The notes below the pieces were generated by a model that worked only from the letters and a program-made list of their open reading frames with translations, had not been told where the DNA came from and ran no database searches. A stretch of 64,000 bases of DNA from Molanna angustata (lineage: Eukaryota; Arthropoda; Insecta; Trichoptera; Molannidae). Below, piece by piece: positions 1-13,196 of this stretch. Position numbers and translations under genes: made by a program. Positions within the stretch are counted from its first letter, which is position 1. Every line of letters starts with the position of its first letter. The stretch lies in NCBI GenBank assembly GCA_963576475.1, contig OY754972.1, forward strand, positions 33,890,556 through 33,954,555, written 5' to 3'.

Positions 1-915
1 ACCTGGAAATTAGAGATATTTTAATTTGGTTTCAACTATTTATACAACACCAAGAATCTTCATAAAATTGTATTCAAAGTTGGTCAATGTTAAAAGAAAA
101 ATATTCAACGGTTTCAAAAATTATATTTTATTTAATGGATATTTGTATGAAACTTATATGTAACAGGAGAATTTTTTACTCTCCACACTATGGAATAGGG
201 GAGAGTCATGATTTCGCAAAATTTAAGCGTATTTTTTTTACATCAATTTCTCAATGGGTATCATGTAGAGAATGCACACTATGAGTTTCGTCGTGATGTG
301 TTTGTGTGTATGGCGTATACGCTGTACGCCGTACGCCGTACGCCGTACGCCGTACGCCGTACGCCGTACGCCGTACGCCGTACGCCGTACGCCGTACGCC
401 GTACGCCGTAGCATTTATCTTTTTTGTGTCCTCTCTACAGCCCAAACTATAAGTCTGATCGACTTCATATTAACATCATATGTGTAAAGTGCAAAGACCT
501 AGAGCTGATTAGTTTTTCATAGACAACTTTTGATTTCTTCTCTATGAATTCATCATTTACGTTGTTTTTTTTTTGTGTCCTCTCTGCAGCCCAAACTATA
601 AGTCCGATTGACTTCATATTGATATCACATGTGTTAAGTCCATAAACTTAGAGCTGATTAGTTTTCCATAGACAACGGTTCATTTTTTCCCAATGTTTCT
701 TTATGATTTCATCTACTAAAACTGAAAAAATGCTCTCACGACCTGGAAATTAGAGATATTTTAATTTGGTTTCAACTATTTATACAACACCAAGAATCTT
801 CATAAAATTGTATTCAAAGTTGGTCAATGTTAAAAGAAAAATATTCAACGGTTTCAAAAATTATATTTTATTTAATGGATATTTGTATGAAACTTATATG
901 TAACAAGAGAATTTT
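1..915. repeat. Diverged satellite border
   Basis: This stretch is built from degenerate relatives of the 313 bp satellite monomer that follows. Shared landmarks include GAGCTGATTAGTTTTCCATA (monomer: GAACTGATTAGCTTTCCATA) and AAAATGCTCTCACG (monomer: AAAATGCTCTCGCG). Positions 1-177 recur almost unchanged at 741-917, an offset of 740 bp. A ~110 bp block at about 420-527 recurs at about 570-677, each time starting TTTTGTGTCCTCTCT. Strong divergence beside a homogeneous array is typical of satellite edges. The window starts inside the repeat, so it may extend to the left. Confidence 0.75.
324..410. repeat. (GTACGCC)n heptamer array, about 12.4 copies
   Basis: A pure 7 bp tandem repeat, GTACGCC, runs for 87 bases without a mismatch. 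It is markedly GC-rich against the AT-rich surroundings. Each unit junction contains the palindrome CGTACG. It interrupts diverged satellite DNA just upstream of a TGTGTCCTCTCT block. Because 7 is not divisible by 3, all frames stay open and give a periodic TPYAVRR-type peptide, which I regard as non-coding. Confidence 0.95.
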
Positions 916-3900
916 TTTATATTTGGCAATGTTCAGTTCATTGATTTCATATTGATATAAGAATATTAATAGCTTGAACTTAGAACTGATTAGCTTTTCA
1001 TAGATATCATAAAATTTCTTCATATGATATCACGTGTCAACATTGTCAAAATGCTCTAACGCTCTTTGAAACAAAATTTATCTGCTTTTTTTAAAATATT
1101 TCATACAACATAAGCAGTCTTCACTATACTGCATTAATAGTTTGTCTATCTTAACATAAAAATATACTATCGGAAGAAAATTTATATTCCTGTTAGTAAC
1201 ATTTAGTATGAATAAAAATGTAATTAGATAAATTTCTATTTATGGAAACGTTCAGTAATTTGATTTCATGTTATAATGTAAAGAGCTTGAACATAGAACT
1301 GATTAGCTTTCCATAAATAACAAAAAAAATCTTCATATGATATCACCTGTCAAAATTTGGAAAATGCTCTCGCGTTCTTTAGAACAAAATTTATCTGCAT
1401 GTTTAAAATATTTCATACAACATAAGCATTCTTCCCTATACTCCATTAATAGTTTGTCTATCTTAACATAAAAATATACTATCGGAAGAAAATTTATATT
1501 CCTGATAGTAACATTTAGTATGAATAAAAATGTAATTAGATAAATTTCTATGTATGGAAAAGTTCAGTAATTTGATTTCATGTTATAATGTAAAGATCTT
1601 GAACATAGAACTGATTAGCTTTCCATAAATAACAAAAAAAATCTTCATATGATATCACCTGTCAAAATTTGGAAAATGCTCTCGCGTTCTTTAGAACAAA
1701 ATTTATCTGCTTTTTTTAAAATATTTCATACAACATAAGCATTCTTCACTATACTGCATTAATAGTTTGTTTATCTTAACATAAAAATATACTATCGGAA
1801 GAAAATTTATATTCCTGATAGTAACATTTAGTATGAATAAAAATGTAATTAGATAAATTTCTATGTATGGAAACGTTCAGTAATTTGATTTCATGTTATA
1901 ATGTAAAGAACTTGAACATAGAACTGATTAGCTTTCCATAAATCCAAAAAAAAATCTTCATATAATATCACGTGTCAAAATTTTGAAAATGCCTTCGCGT
2001 TCTTTAAAACAAAATTTATCTGCTTTTTTTAAAATATTTCATACAACATAAGCATTCTTCACTATACTGCATTAATAGTTTGTTTATCTTAACATAAAAA
2101 TATACTATCGGAAGAAAATTTATATTCCTGATAGTAACATTTAGTATGAATAAAAATGTAATAAGATAAATTTCTATGTATGGAAAAGTTCAGTAATTTG
2201 ATTTCATGTTATAATGTAAAGAGCTTGAACATAGAACTGATTAGCTTTCCATAAATAACAAAAAAAATCTTCATATGATATCACCTGTCAAAATTTGGAA
2301 AATGCTCTCGCGTTCTTTAGAACAAAATTTATCTGCTTTTTTTTAAATATTTCATACAACATAAGCATTCTTCACTATACTGCATTAATAGTTTGTTTAT
2401 CTTAACATAAAAATATACTATCGGAAGAAAATTTATATTCCTGATAGTAACATTTAGTATGAATAAAAATGTAATTAGATAAATTTCTATGTATGGAAAA
2501 GTTCAGTAATTTGATTTCATGTTATAATGTAAAAAGCTTGAACATAGAACTGATTAGCTTTCCATAAACAACAAAAAAAATATTCATATGATATCACCTG
2601 TCAAAATTTGGAAAATGCTCTCGCGTTCTTTAGAACAAAATTTATCTGCTTTTTTTAAAATATTTCATACAACATAAGCATTCTTCACTATACTGCATTA
2701 ATAGTTTGTTTATCTTCACATAAAAATATACTATCGGAAGAAAATTTACATTCCTGATAGTAACATTTAGTATGAATAAAAATGTAATTAGATAAATTTC
2801 TATGTATGGAAAAGTTCAGTAATTTGATTTCATGTTATAATGTAAAGAGCTTGAACATAGAACTGAATAGCTTTCCATAAATAACAAAAAAAATCTTCAT
2901 ATGATATCACCTGTCAAAATTTGGAAAATGCTCTCGCGTTATTTAGAACAAAATTTATCTGCTTTTTTTAAAATATTTCATACAACATAAGCATTCTTCC
3001 CTATACTGCATTAATAGTTTGTCTATCTTAACATAAAAATATACTATCGGAAGAAAATTTATATTCCTGATAGTAACATTTAGTATGAATAAAAATGTAA
3101 TTAGATAAATTTCTATGTATGGAAACGTTCAGTAATTTGATTTCATGTTATTATGTAAAGAGCTTGAACATAGAACTGATTAGCTTTCCATAAATAACAA
3201 AAAAATTCTTCATATAATATCACGTGTCAAAATTTTGAAAATGCTCTCGCGTTCTTTAAAACAAAATTTATCTGCTTTTTTTAAAATATTTCATACAACA
3301 TAAGGATTCTTCACTATACTGCATTAATAGTTTGTTTATCTTAACATAAAAATATACTATCGGAAGAAAATTTATATTCCTGATAGTAACATTTAGTATG
3401 AATAAAAATGTAATTAGATAAATTTCTATGTATGGAAACGTTCAGTAATTTGATTTCATGTTATAATGTAAAGAGCTTGAACATAGAACTGATTAGCTTT
3501 CCATAAATAACAAAAAAATCTTCATATGATATCACGTGTCAAAATTTTGAAAATGCTCTCGCGTTCTTTAAATCAAAATTTATCTGCTTTTTTAAAAATA
3601 TTTCATACAACATAAGCATTCTTCACTATACTGCATTAATAGTTTGTCTATCTTAACATAAAAATATACTATCGGAAGAAAATTTATATTCCTGATAGTA
3701 ACATTTAGTATGAAGAAAAATGTAATTAGATAAATTTCTATGTATGGAAACGTTCAGTAATTTGATTTCATGTTATAATGTAAATCTAGCTTGAACATAG
3801 AACTGATTAGCTTTCCATAAATAACAAAAAAATCTTCATATGATATCACGTGTCAAAATTTTGAAAATGCTCTCGCGTTCTTTAAATCAAAATTTATCTG

Positions 3901-5025
3901 CTTTTTTTAAAATATTTCATACAACATAAGCATTCTTCACTATACTGCATTAATAGTTTGTTTATCTTAACATAAAAATATACTATCGGAAGAAAATTTA
4001 TATTCCTGGTAGTAACATTTAGTATGAATAAAAATGTAATTAGATAAATTTCTATGTATGGAAAAGTTCAGTAATTTGATTTCATGTTATAATGTAAAGA
4101 GCTTGAACATAGAACTGATAAGCTTTCCATAAATAACAAAAAAATTCTTCATATGATATCACCTCTCCAAATTTGGAAAATGCTCTCGCGTTCTTTAGAA
4201 CAAAATTTATCTGCTTTTTTTAAAATATTTCATACAACATAAGCATTCTTCCCTATACTGCATTAATAGTTTGTCTATCTTAACATAAAAATATACTATC
4301 GGAAGAAAATTTATATTCCTGATAACATTTAGTATGAATAAAAATGTAATTAGATAAATTTCTATGTATGGAAAAGTTCAGTAATTTGATTTCATGTTAT
4401 AATGTAAAGAGCTTGAACATAGAACTGATTAGCTTTCCATAAATAACAAAAAAATTCTTCATATGATATCACCTGTCAAAATTTGGAAAATACTCTTGCG
4501 TTCTTTAAAACAAAATTTATGTGCTTTTTTAAAAATATTTCATACAACATAAGCATTCTTCACTATACTGCATTAATAGTTTGTCTATCTTAACATAAAA
4601 ATATACTATCGGAAGAAAATTTATATTCCTGATAGTAACATTTAGTATGAATAAAAATGAAATTAGATAAATTTCTATGTATGGAAACGTTCAGTAATTT
4701 GATTTCATGTTATAATGTAAAGAGCTTGAACATAGAACTGATTAGCTTTCCATAAATAACAAAAAAATCTTCATATGATATCACGTGTCAAAATTTTGAA
4801 AATGCTCTCGCGTTCTTTAAATCAAAATTTATCTGCTTTTTTTAAAATATTTCATACAACATAAGCATTCTTCACTATACGGCATTAATAGTTTGTCTAT
4901 CTTAACATGAAAATATACTATCGTTAGAAAATTTATATTCCTGGTAGTAAAATTTAGAATGAATAAAATATTTCATTGTCAATATTTGTGGTGTGGAGAG
5001 TTTAGTGTTGGCCACAACCCACTCG
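916..5025. repeat. Satellite higher-order unit 1 (shorter, about 13 monomers)
   Basis: This unit opens with a divergent first monomer (TATATTTGGCAATGTTCAG, then TTAGAACTGATTAGCTTTTC). It closes with a non-monomeric box containing GTGTTGGCCACAACCCACTC. Its last ~2 kb, from about 3.02 kb onward, matches the end of unit 2 at an offset of 8,171 bp. The match includes rare markers: AAGGATTC in place of AAGCATTC (3,300 and 11,471), AATCTAGCTTG near 3,783 and 11,954, and a 4 bp deletion at 4,321 and 12,492. Before ~3.0 kb the offset match is lost, so the unit is a shortened or recombined version. Confidence 0.85.
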
Positions 5026-8000
5026 TTTATATTTGGCAATGTTCAGTTCATTGATTTCATATTGATATAAGAATATTAATAGCTTGAACTTAGAACTGAT
5101 TAGCTTTTCATAGATATCATAAAATTTCTTCATATGATATCACGTGTCAACATTGTCAAAATGCTCTAACGCTCTTTGAAACAAAATTTATCTGCTTTTT
5201 TTAAAATATTTCATACAACATAAGCAGTCTTCACTATACTGCATTAATAGTTTGTTTATCTTAACATAAAAATATACTATCGGAAGAAAATTTATATTCC
5301 TGATAGTAACGTTTAGTATGAATAAAAATGTAATTAGATAAATTTCTATGTATGGAAAAGTTCAGTAATTTGATTTCATGTTATAATGTAAAAAGCTTGA
5401 ACATAGAACTGATTATCTTTCCATAAATAACTAAAAATTCTTCATATAATATCACGTGTCAAAATTTGGAAAATGCTCTCGCGTTCTTTAGAACAAAATA
5501 TATCTGCTTTTTTTAAAATATTTCATACAACATAAGCATTCTTCACTACACTGCATTAATAGTTTGTTTATCTTAACATAAAAATATACTATCGGAGGAA
5601 AATTTACATTCCTGATAGTAACATTTAGTATGAATAAAAATGTAATTAGATAAATTTCTATGTATGGAAAAGTTCAGTAATTTGATTTCATGTTATAATG
5701 TAAAGAGCTTGAACATAGAACTGAATAGCTTTCCATAAATAACAAAAAAAATCTTCATATGATATCACCTGTCAAAATTTGGAAAATGCTCTTGCGTTCT
5801 TTAAAACAAAATTTATCTACTTTTTTTAAAATATTTCATACAACATAAGCATTCTACACCATACTGCATTAAAAGTTTGTCTATCTTATCATAAAAATAT
5901 ACTATCGGAAGAAAATTTATATTCCTGATAGTAACATTTAGTATGAATAAAAATGTAATTAGATAAATTTCTATGTATGGAAAAGTTCAGTAATTTGATT
6001 TCATATTATAATGTAAAGAGCTTGAACATAGAACTGATTAGCTTTCCATAAATAACTAAAAATTCTTCATATAATATCACGTGTCAAAATTTTGAAAATG
6101 CTCTCGCGTTCTTTAAAACAAAATTTATCTGCTTTTTTTAAAATATTTCATACAACATAAGCATTCTTCCCTATACTGCATTAATAGTTTGTCTATCTTA
6201 ACATAAAAATATACTATCGGAAGAAAATTTATATTCCTGATAGTAACATTTAGTATGAATAAAAATGTAATTAGATAAATTTCTATGTATGGAAATGTTC
6301 AGTAATTTGATTTCATGTTATTATGTAAAGAGCTTGAACATAGAACTGATTAGCTTTCCATAAATAACAAAAAAAATCTTCATATGATATCACCTATCAA
6401 AATTTGGAAAATGCTCTCGCGTTCTTTAGAACAAAATTTATCTGCTTTTTTTAAAATATTTCATACAACATAAGCATTCTTCCCTATACTGCATTAATAG
6501 TTTGTCTATCTTAACATAAAAATATACTATCGGAAGAAAATTTATATTCCTGATAGTAACATTTAGTATGAATAAAAATGTAATTAGATAAATTTCTATG
6601 TATGGAAAAGTTCAGTAATTTGATTTCATGTTATAATGTAAAGAGCTTGAACATAGAACTGATTAGCTTTCCATAAATAACAAAAAAAATCTTCATATGA
6701 TATCACCTATCAAAATTTGGAAAATGCTCTCGCGTTCTTTAGAACAAAATTTATCTGCTTTTTTTAAAATATTTCATACAACATAAGCATTCTTCCCTAT
6801 ACTGCATTAAAAGTTTGTCTATCTTAACATAAAAATATACTATCGGAAGAAAATTTATATTCCTGATAGTAACATTTAGTATGAATAAAAATGTAATTAG
6901 ATAAATTTCTATGTATGGAAAAGTTCAGTAATTTGATTTCATATTATAATGTAAAGAGCTTGAACATAGAACTGATTAGCTTTCCATAAATAACTAAAAA
7001 TTCTTCATATAATATCACGTGTCAAAATTTTGAAAATGCTCTCGCGTTCTTTAAAACAAAATTTATCTGCTTTTTTTAATATATTTCATACAACATAAGC
7101 ATTCTTCACTATACTGCATTAATAGTTTGTTTATCTTAACATAAAAATATACTATCGGAAGAAAATTTATATTCCTGATAGTAACATTTAGTATGAATAA
7201 AAATGTATTTAGATCAATTTCTATGTATGGAAAAGTTCAGTAATTTGATTTCATGTTATAATGTAAAGAGCTTGAACATAGAACTGATTAGCTTTCCATA
7301 AATAACAAAAAAAATCTTCATATGATATCACCTGTCAAAACTTGGAAAATGCTCTCGCGTTCTTTAGAACAAAATTTATCTACTTTTTTTAAAATATTTC
7401 ATTCAACATAAGCATTCTTCCCTATACTGCATTAATAGTTTGTCTATCTTAACATAAAAATATACTATCGGAAGAAAATTTATATTCCTGATAGTAACAT
7501 TTAGTACGAATAAAAATGTAATTAGATAAATTTCTATGTATGGAAACGTTCAGTAATTTGATTTCATGTTATAATGTAAAGAGCTTGAACATAGAACTGA
7601 TTAGCTTTCCATAAATAACTAAAAATTCTTCATATAATATCACATGTCAAAATTTTGAAAATGCTCTCGCGTTCTTTAAAACAAAATTTATCTGCTTTTT
7701 TTAAAATATTTCATACAACATAAGCATTCTTCACTATACTGCATTAATAGTTTGTTTATCTTAACATAAAAATATACTATCGGAAGAAAATTTATATTCC
7801 TGATAGTAACATTTAGTATGAATAAAAATGTAATTAGATAAATTTCTATGTATGGAAATGTTCAGTAATTTGATTTCATGTTATAATGTAAAGAGCTTGA
7901 ACATAGAACTGATTAGCTTTCCATAAATAACAAAAAAAATCTTCATATGATATCACCTATCAAAATTTGGAAAATGCTCTCGCGTTCTTTAGAACAAAAT

Positions 8001-11000
8001 TTATCTGCTTTTTTTAAAATATTTCATACAACATAAGCATTCTTCACTATACTGCATTAATAGTTTGTTTATATTAACATAAAAATATACTATCGGAAGA
8101 AAATTTATATTCCTGATAGTAACATTTAGTATGAATAAAAATGTAATTAGATAAATTTCTATGTATGGAAAAGTTCAGTAATTTGATTTCATGTTATAAT
8201 GTAAAGAGCTTGAACATAGAACTGATTAGCTTTCCATAAATAACAAAAAAAATCTTCATATGATATCACCTATCAAAATTTGGAAAATGCTCTCGCGTTC
8301 TTTAGAACAAAATTTATCTGCTTTTTTTAAAATATTTCATACAACATAAGCATTCTACACCATACTGCATTAAAAGTTTGTCTATCTTATCATAAAAATA
8401 TACTATCGGAAGAAAATTTATATTCCTGATAGTAACATTTAGTATGAATAAAAATGTAATTAGATAAATTTCTATGTATGGAAATGTTCAGTAATTTGAT
8501 TTCATGTTATTATGTAAAGAGCTTGAACATAGAACTGATTAGCTTTCCATAAATAACAAAAAAAATCTTCATATGATATCACCTATCAAAATTTGGAAAA
8601 TGCTCTCGCGTTCTTTAGAACAAAATTTATCTGCTTTTTTTAAAATATTTCATACAACATAAGCATTCTTCCCTATACTGCATTAATAGTTTGTCTATCT
8701 TAACATAAAAATATACTATCGGAAGAAAATTTATATTCCTGATAGTAACATTTAGTATGAATAAAAATGTAATTAGATAAATTTCTATGTATGGAAAAGT
8801 TCAGTAATTTGATTTCATGTTATTATGTAAAGAGCTTGAACATAGAACTGATTAGCTTTCCATAAATAACAAAAAAAATCTTCATATGATATCACCTATC
8901 AAAATTAGGAAAATGCTCTCGCGTTCTTTAGAACAAAATTTATCTGCTTTTTTTAAAATATTTCATTCAACATAAGCATTCTTCCCTATACTGCATTAAT
9001 AGTTTGTCTATCTTAACATAAAAATATACTATCGGAAGAAAATTTATATTCCTGATAGTAACATTTAGTACGAATAAAAATGTAATTAGATAAATTTCTA
9101 TGTATGTAAAAGTTCAGTAATTTGATTTCATGTTATAATGTAAAGAGCTTGAACATAGAACTGATTAGCTTTCCATAAATAACTAAAAATTCTTCATATA
9201 ATATCACGTGTCAAAATTTTGAAAATGCTCTCGCGTTCTTTAAAACAAAATTTATCTGCTTTTTTTAATATATTTCATACAACATAAGCATTCTTCACTA
9301 TACTGCATTAATAGTTTGTTTATCTTAACATAAAAATATACTATCGGAAGAAAATTTATATTCCTGATAGTAACATTTAGTATGAATAAAAATGTAATTA
9401 GATAAATTTCTATGTATGGAAATGTTCAGTAATTTGATTTCATGTTATAATGTAAAGAGCTTGAACATAGAACTGATTAGCTTTCCATAAATAACAAAAA
9501 AAATCTTCATATGATATCACCTATCAAAATTTGGAAAATGCTCTCGCGTTCTTTAGAACAAAATTTATCTGCTTTTTTTAAAATATTTCATACAACATAA
9601 GCATTCTTCCCTATACTGCATTAATAGTTTGTCTATCTTAACATAAAAATATACTATCGGAAGAAAATTTATATTCCTGATAGTAACATTTAGTATGAAT
9701 AAAAATGTAATTAGATAAATTTCTATGTATGGAAAAGTTCAGTAATTTGATTTCATGTTATAATGTAAAGAGCTTGAACATAGAACTGATTAGCTTTCCA
9801 TAAATAACTAAAAATTCTTCATATAATATTACGTGTCAAAATTTTGAAAATGCTCTCGCGTTCTTTAAAACAAAATTTATCTGCTTTTTTTAATATATTT
9901 CATACAACATAAGCATTCTTCACTATACTGCATTAATAGTTTGTTTATCTTAACATAAAAATATACTATCGGAAGAAAATTTATATTCCTGATAGTAACA
10001 TTTAGTATGAATAAAAATGTATTTAGATCAATTTCTATGTATGGAAAAGTTCAGTAATTTGATTTCATGTTATAATGTAAAGAGCTTGAACATAGAACTG
10101 ATTAGCTTTCCATAAATAACAAAAAAAATCTTCATATGATATCACCTGTCAAAATTTGGAAAATGCTCTCGCGTTCTTTAGAACAAAATTTATCTACTTT
10201 TTTTAAAATATTTCATTCAACATAAGCATTCTTCCCTATACTGCATTAATAGTTTGTCTATCTTAACATAAAAATATACTATCGGAAGAAAATTTATATT
10301 CCTGATAGTAACATTTAGTACGAATATAAATGTAATTAGATAAATTTCTATGTATGGAAACGTTCAGTAATTTGATTTCATGTTATAATGTAAAGAGCTT
10401 GAACATAGAACTGATTAGCTTTCCATAAATAACTAAAAATTCTTCATATAATATCACATGTCAAAATTTTGAAAATGCTCTCGCGTTCTTTAAAACAAAA
10501 TTTATCTGCTTTTTTTTAAATATTTCATACAACATAAGCATTCTTCACTATACTGCATTAATAGTTTGTTTATCTTAACATAAAAATATACTATCGGAAG
10601 AAAATTTATATTCCTGATAGTAACATTTAGTATGAATAAAAATGTAATTAGATAAATTTCTATGTATGGAAATGTTCAGTAATTTGATTTCATGTTATAA
10701 TGTAAAGAGCTTGAACATAGAACTGATTAGCTTTCCATAAATAACTAAAAATTCTTCATATGATATCACCTATCAAAATTTGGAAAATGCTCTCGCGTTC
10801 TTTAGAACAAAATTTATCTGCTTTTTTTAAAATATTTCATACAACATAAGCATTCTTCACTATACTGCATTAATAGTTTGTTTATCTTAACATAAAAATA
10901 TACTATCGGAAGAAAATTTATATTCCTGATAGTAACATTTAGTATGAATAAAAATGTAATTAGATAAATTTCTATGTATGGAAAAGTTCAGTAATTTGAT

Positions 11001-13196
11001 TTCATGTTATAATGTAAAGAGCTTGAACATAGAACTGATTAGCTTTCCATAAATAACTAAAAATTCTTCATATAATATCACGTGTCAAAATTTTGAAAAT
11101 GCTCTCGCGTTCTTTAAAACAAAATTTATCTGCTTTTTTAAAAATATTTCATACAACATAAGCATTCTTCACTATACTGCATTAATAGTTTGTTTATCTT
11201 AACATAAAAATATACTATCGGAAGAAAATTTATATTCCTGATAGTAACATTTAGTATGAATAAAAATGTAATTAGATAAATTTCTATGTATGGAAACGTT
11301 CAGTAATTTGATTTCATGTTATTATGTAAAGAGCTTGAACATAGAACTGATTAGCTTTCCATAAATAACAAAAAAATTCTTCATATAATATCACGTGTCA
11401 AAATTTTGAAAATGCTCTCGCGTTCTTTAAAACAAAATTTATCTGCTTTTTTTAAAATATTTCATACAACATAAGGATTCTTCACTATACTGCATTAATA
11501 GTTTGTTTATCTTAACATAAAAATATACTATCGGAAGAAAATTTATATTCCTGATAGTAACATTTAGTATGAATAAAAATGTAATTAGATAAATTTCTAT
11601 GTATGGAAACGTTCAGTAATTTGATTTCATGTTATAATGTAAAGAGCTTGAACATAGAACTGATTAGCTTTCCATAAATAACAAAAAAATCTTCATATGA
11701 TATCACGTGTCAAAATTTTGAAAATGCTCTCGCGTTCTTTAAATCAAAATTTATCTGCTTTTTTAAAAATATTTCATACAACATAAGCATTCTTCACTAT
11801 ACTGCATTAATAGTTTGTCTATCTTAACATAAAAATATACTATCGGAAGAAAATTTATATTCCTGATAGTAACATTTAGTATGAATAAAAATGTAATTAG
11901 ATAAATTTCTATGTATGGAAACGTTCAGTAATTTGATTTCATGTTATAATGTAAATCTAGCTTGAACATAGAACTGATTAGCTTTCCATAAATAACAAAA
12001 AAATCTTCATATGATATCACGTGTCAAAATTTTGAAAATGCTCTCGCGTTCTTTAAATCAAAATTTATCTGCTTTTTTTAAAATATTTCATACAACATAA
12101 GCATTCTTCACTATACTGCATTAATAGTTTGTTTATCTTAACATAAAAATATACTATCGGAAGAAAATTTATATTCCTGGTAGTAACATTTAGTATGAAT
12201 AAAAATGTAATTAGATAAATTTCTATGTATGGAAAAGTTCAGTAATTTGATTTCATGTTATAATGTAAAGAGCTTGAACATAGAACTGATAAGCTTTCCA
12301 TAAATAACAAAAAAATTCTTCATATGATATCACCTCTCCAAATTTGGAAAATGCTCTCGCGTTCTTTAGAACAAAATTTATCTGCTTTTTTTAAAATATT
12401 TCATACAACATAAGCATTCTTCCCTATACTGCATTAATAGTTTGTCTATCTTAACATAAAAATATACTATCGGAAGAAAATTTATATTCCTGATAACATT
12501 TAGTATGAATAAAAATGTAATTAGATAAATTTCTATGTATGGAAAAGTTCAGTAATTTGATTTCATGTTATAATGTAAAGAGCTTGAACATAGAACTGAT
12601 TAGCTTTCCATAAATAACAAAAAAATTCTTCATATGATATCACCTGTCAAAATTTGGAAAATACTCTTGCGTTCTTTAAAACAAAATTTATGTGCTTTTT
12701 TAAAAATATTTCATACAACATAAGCATTCTTCACTATACTGCATTAATAGTTTGTCTATCTTAACATAAAAATATACTATCGGAAGAAAATTTATATTCC
12801 TGATAGTAACATTTAGTATGAATAAAAATGAAATTAGATAAATTTCTATGTATGGAAACGTTCAGTAATTTGATTTCATGTTATAATGTAAAGAGCTTGA
12901 ACATAGAACTGATTAGCTTTCCATAAATAACAAAAAAATCTTCATATGATATCACGTGTCAAAATTTTGAAAATGCTCTCGCGTTCTTTAAATCAAAATT
13001 TATCTGCTTTTTTTAAAATATTTCATACAACATAAGCATTCTTCACTATACGGCATTAATAGTTTGTCTATCTTAACATGAAAATATACTATCGTTAGAA
13101 AATTTATATTCCTGGTAGTAAAATTTAGAATGAATAAAATATTTCATTGTCAATATTTGTGGTGTGGAGAGTTTAGTGTTGGCCACAACCCACTCG
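5026..13196. repeat. Satellite higher-order unit 2 (8,171 bp, 26 monomers)
   Basis: The unit runs from one divergent first monomer to the next and is exactly 8,171 bp long. Its first ~6.2 kb is nearly identical to 13,197-19,440. I found single differences such as GATTATC against GATTAGC at the fourth base of the CTGATTAGC block near 5,412. Its last ~2 kb is nearly identical to the end of unit 1, apart from TGAAGAA against TGAATAA near 3,711/11,882. Identity of this order, against visible monomer-to-monomer variation inside the unit, implies recent unequal exchange or segmental duplication. Confidence 0.9.

Noticed and set aside
208..487. Open frames with repeated TPYAVRR / TAYGVRR peptides on both strands
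   Set aside because: They come only from the 7 bp array, which keeps every frame open; they have no context as genes.
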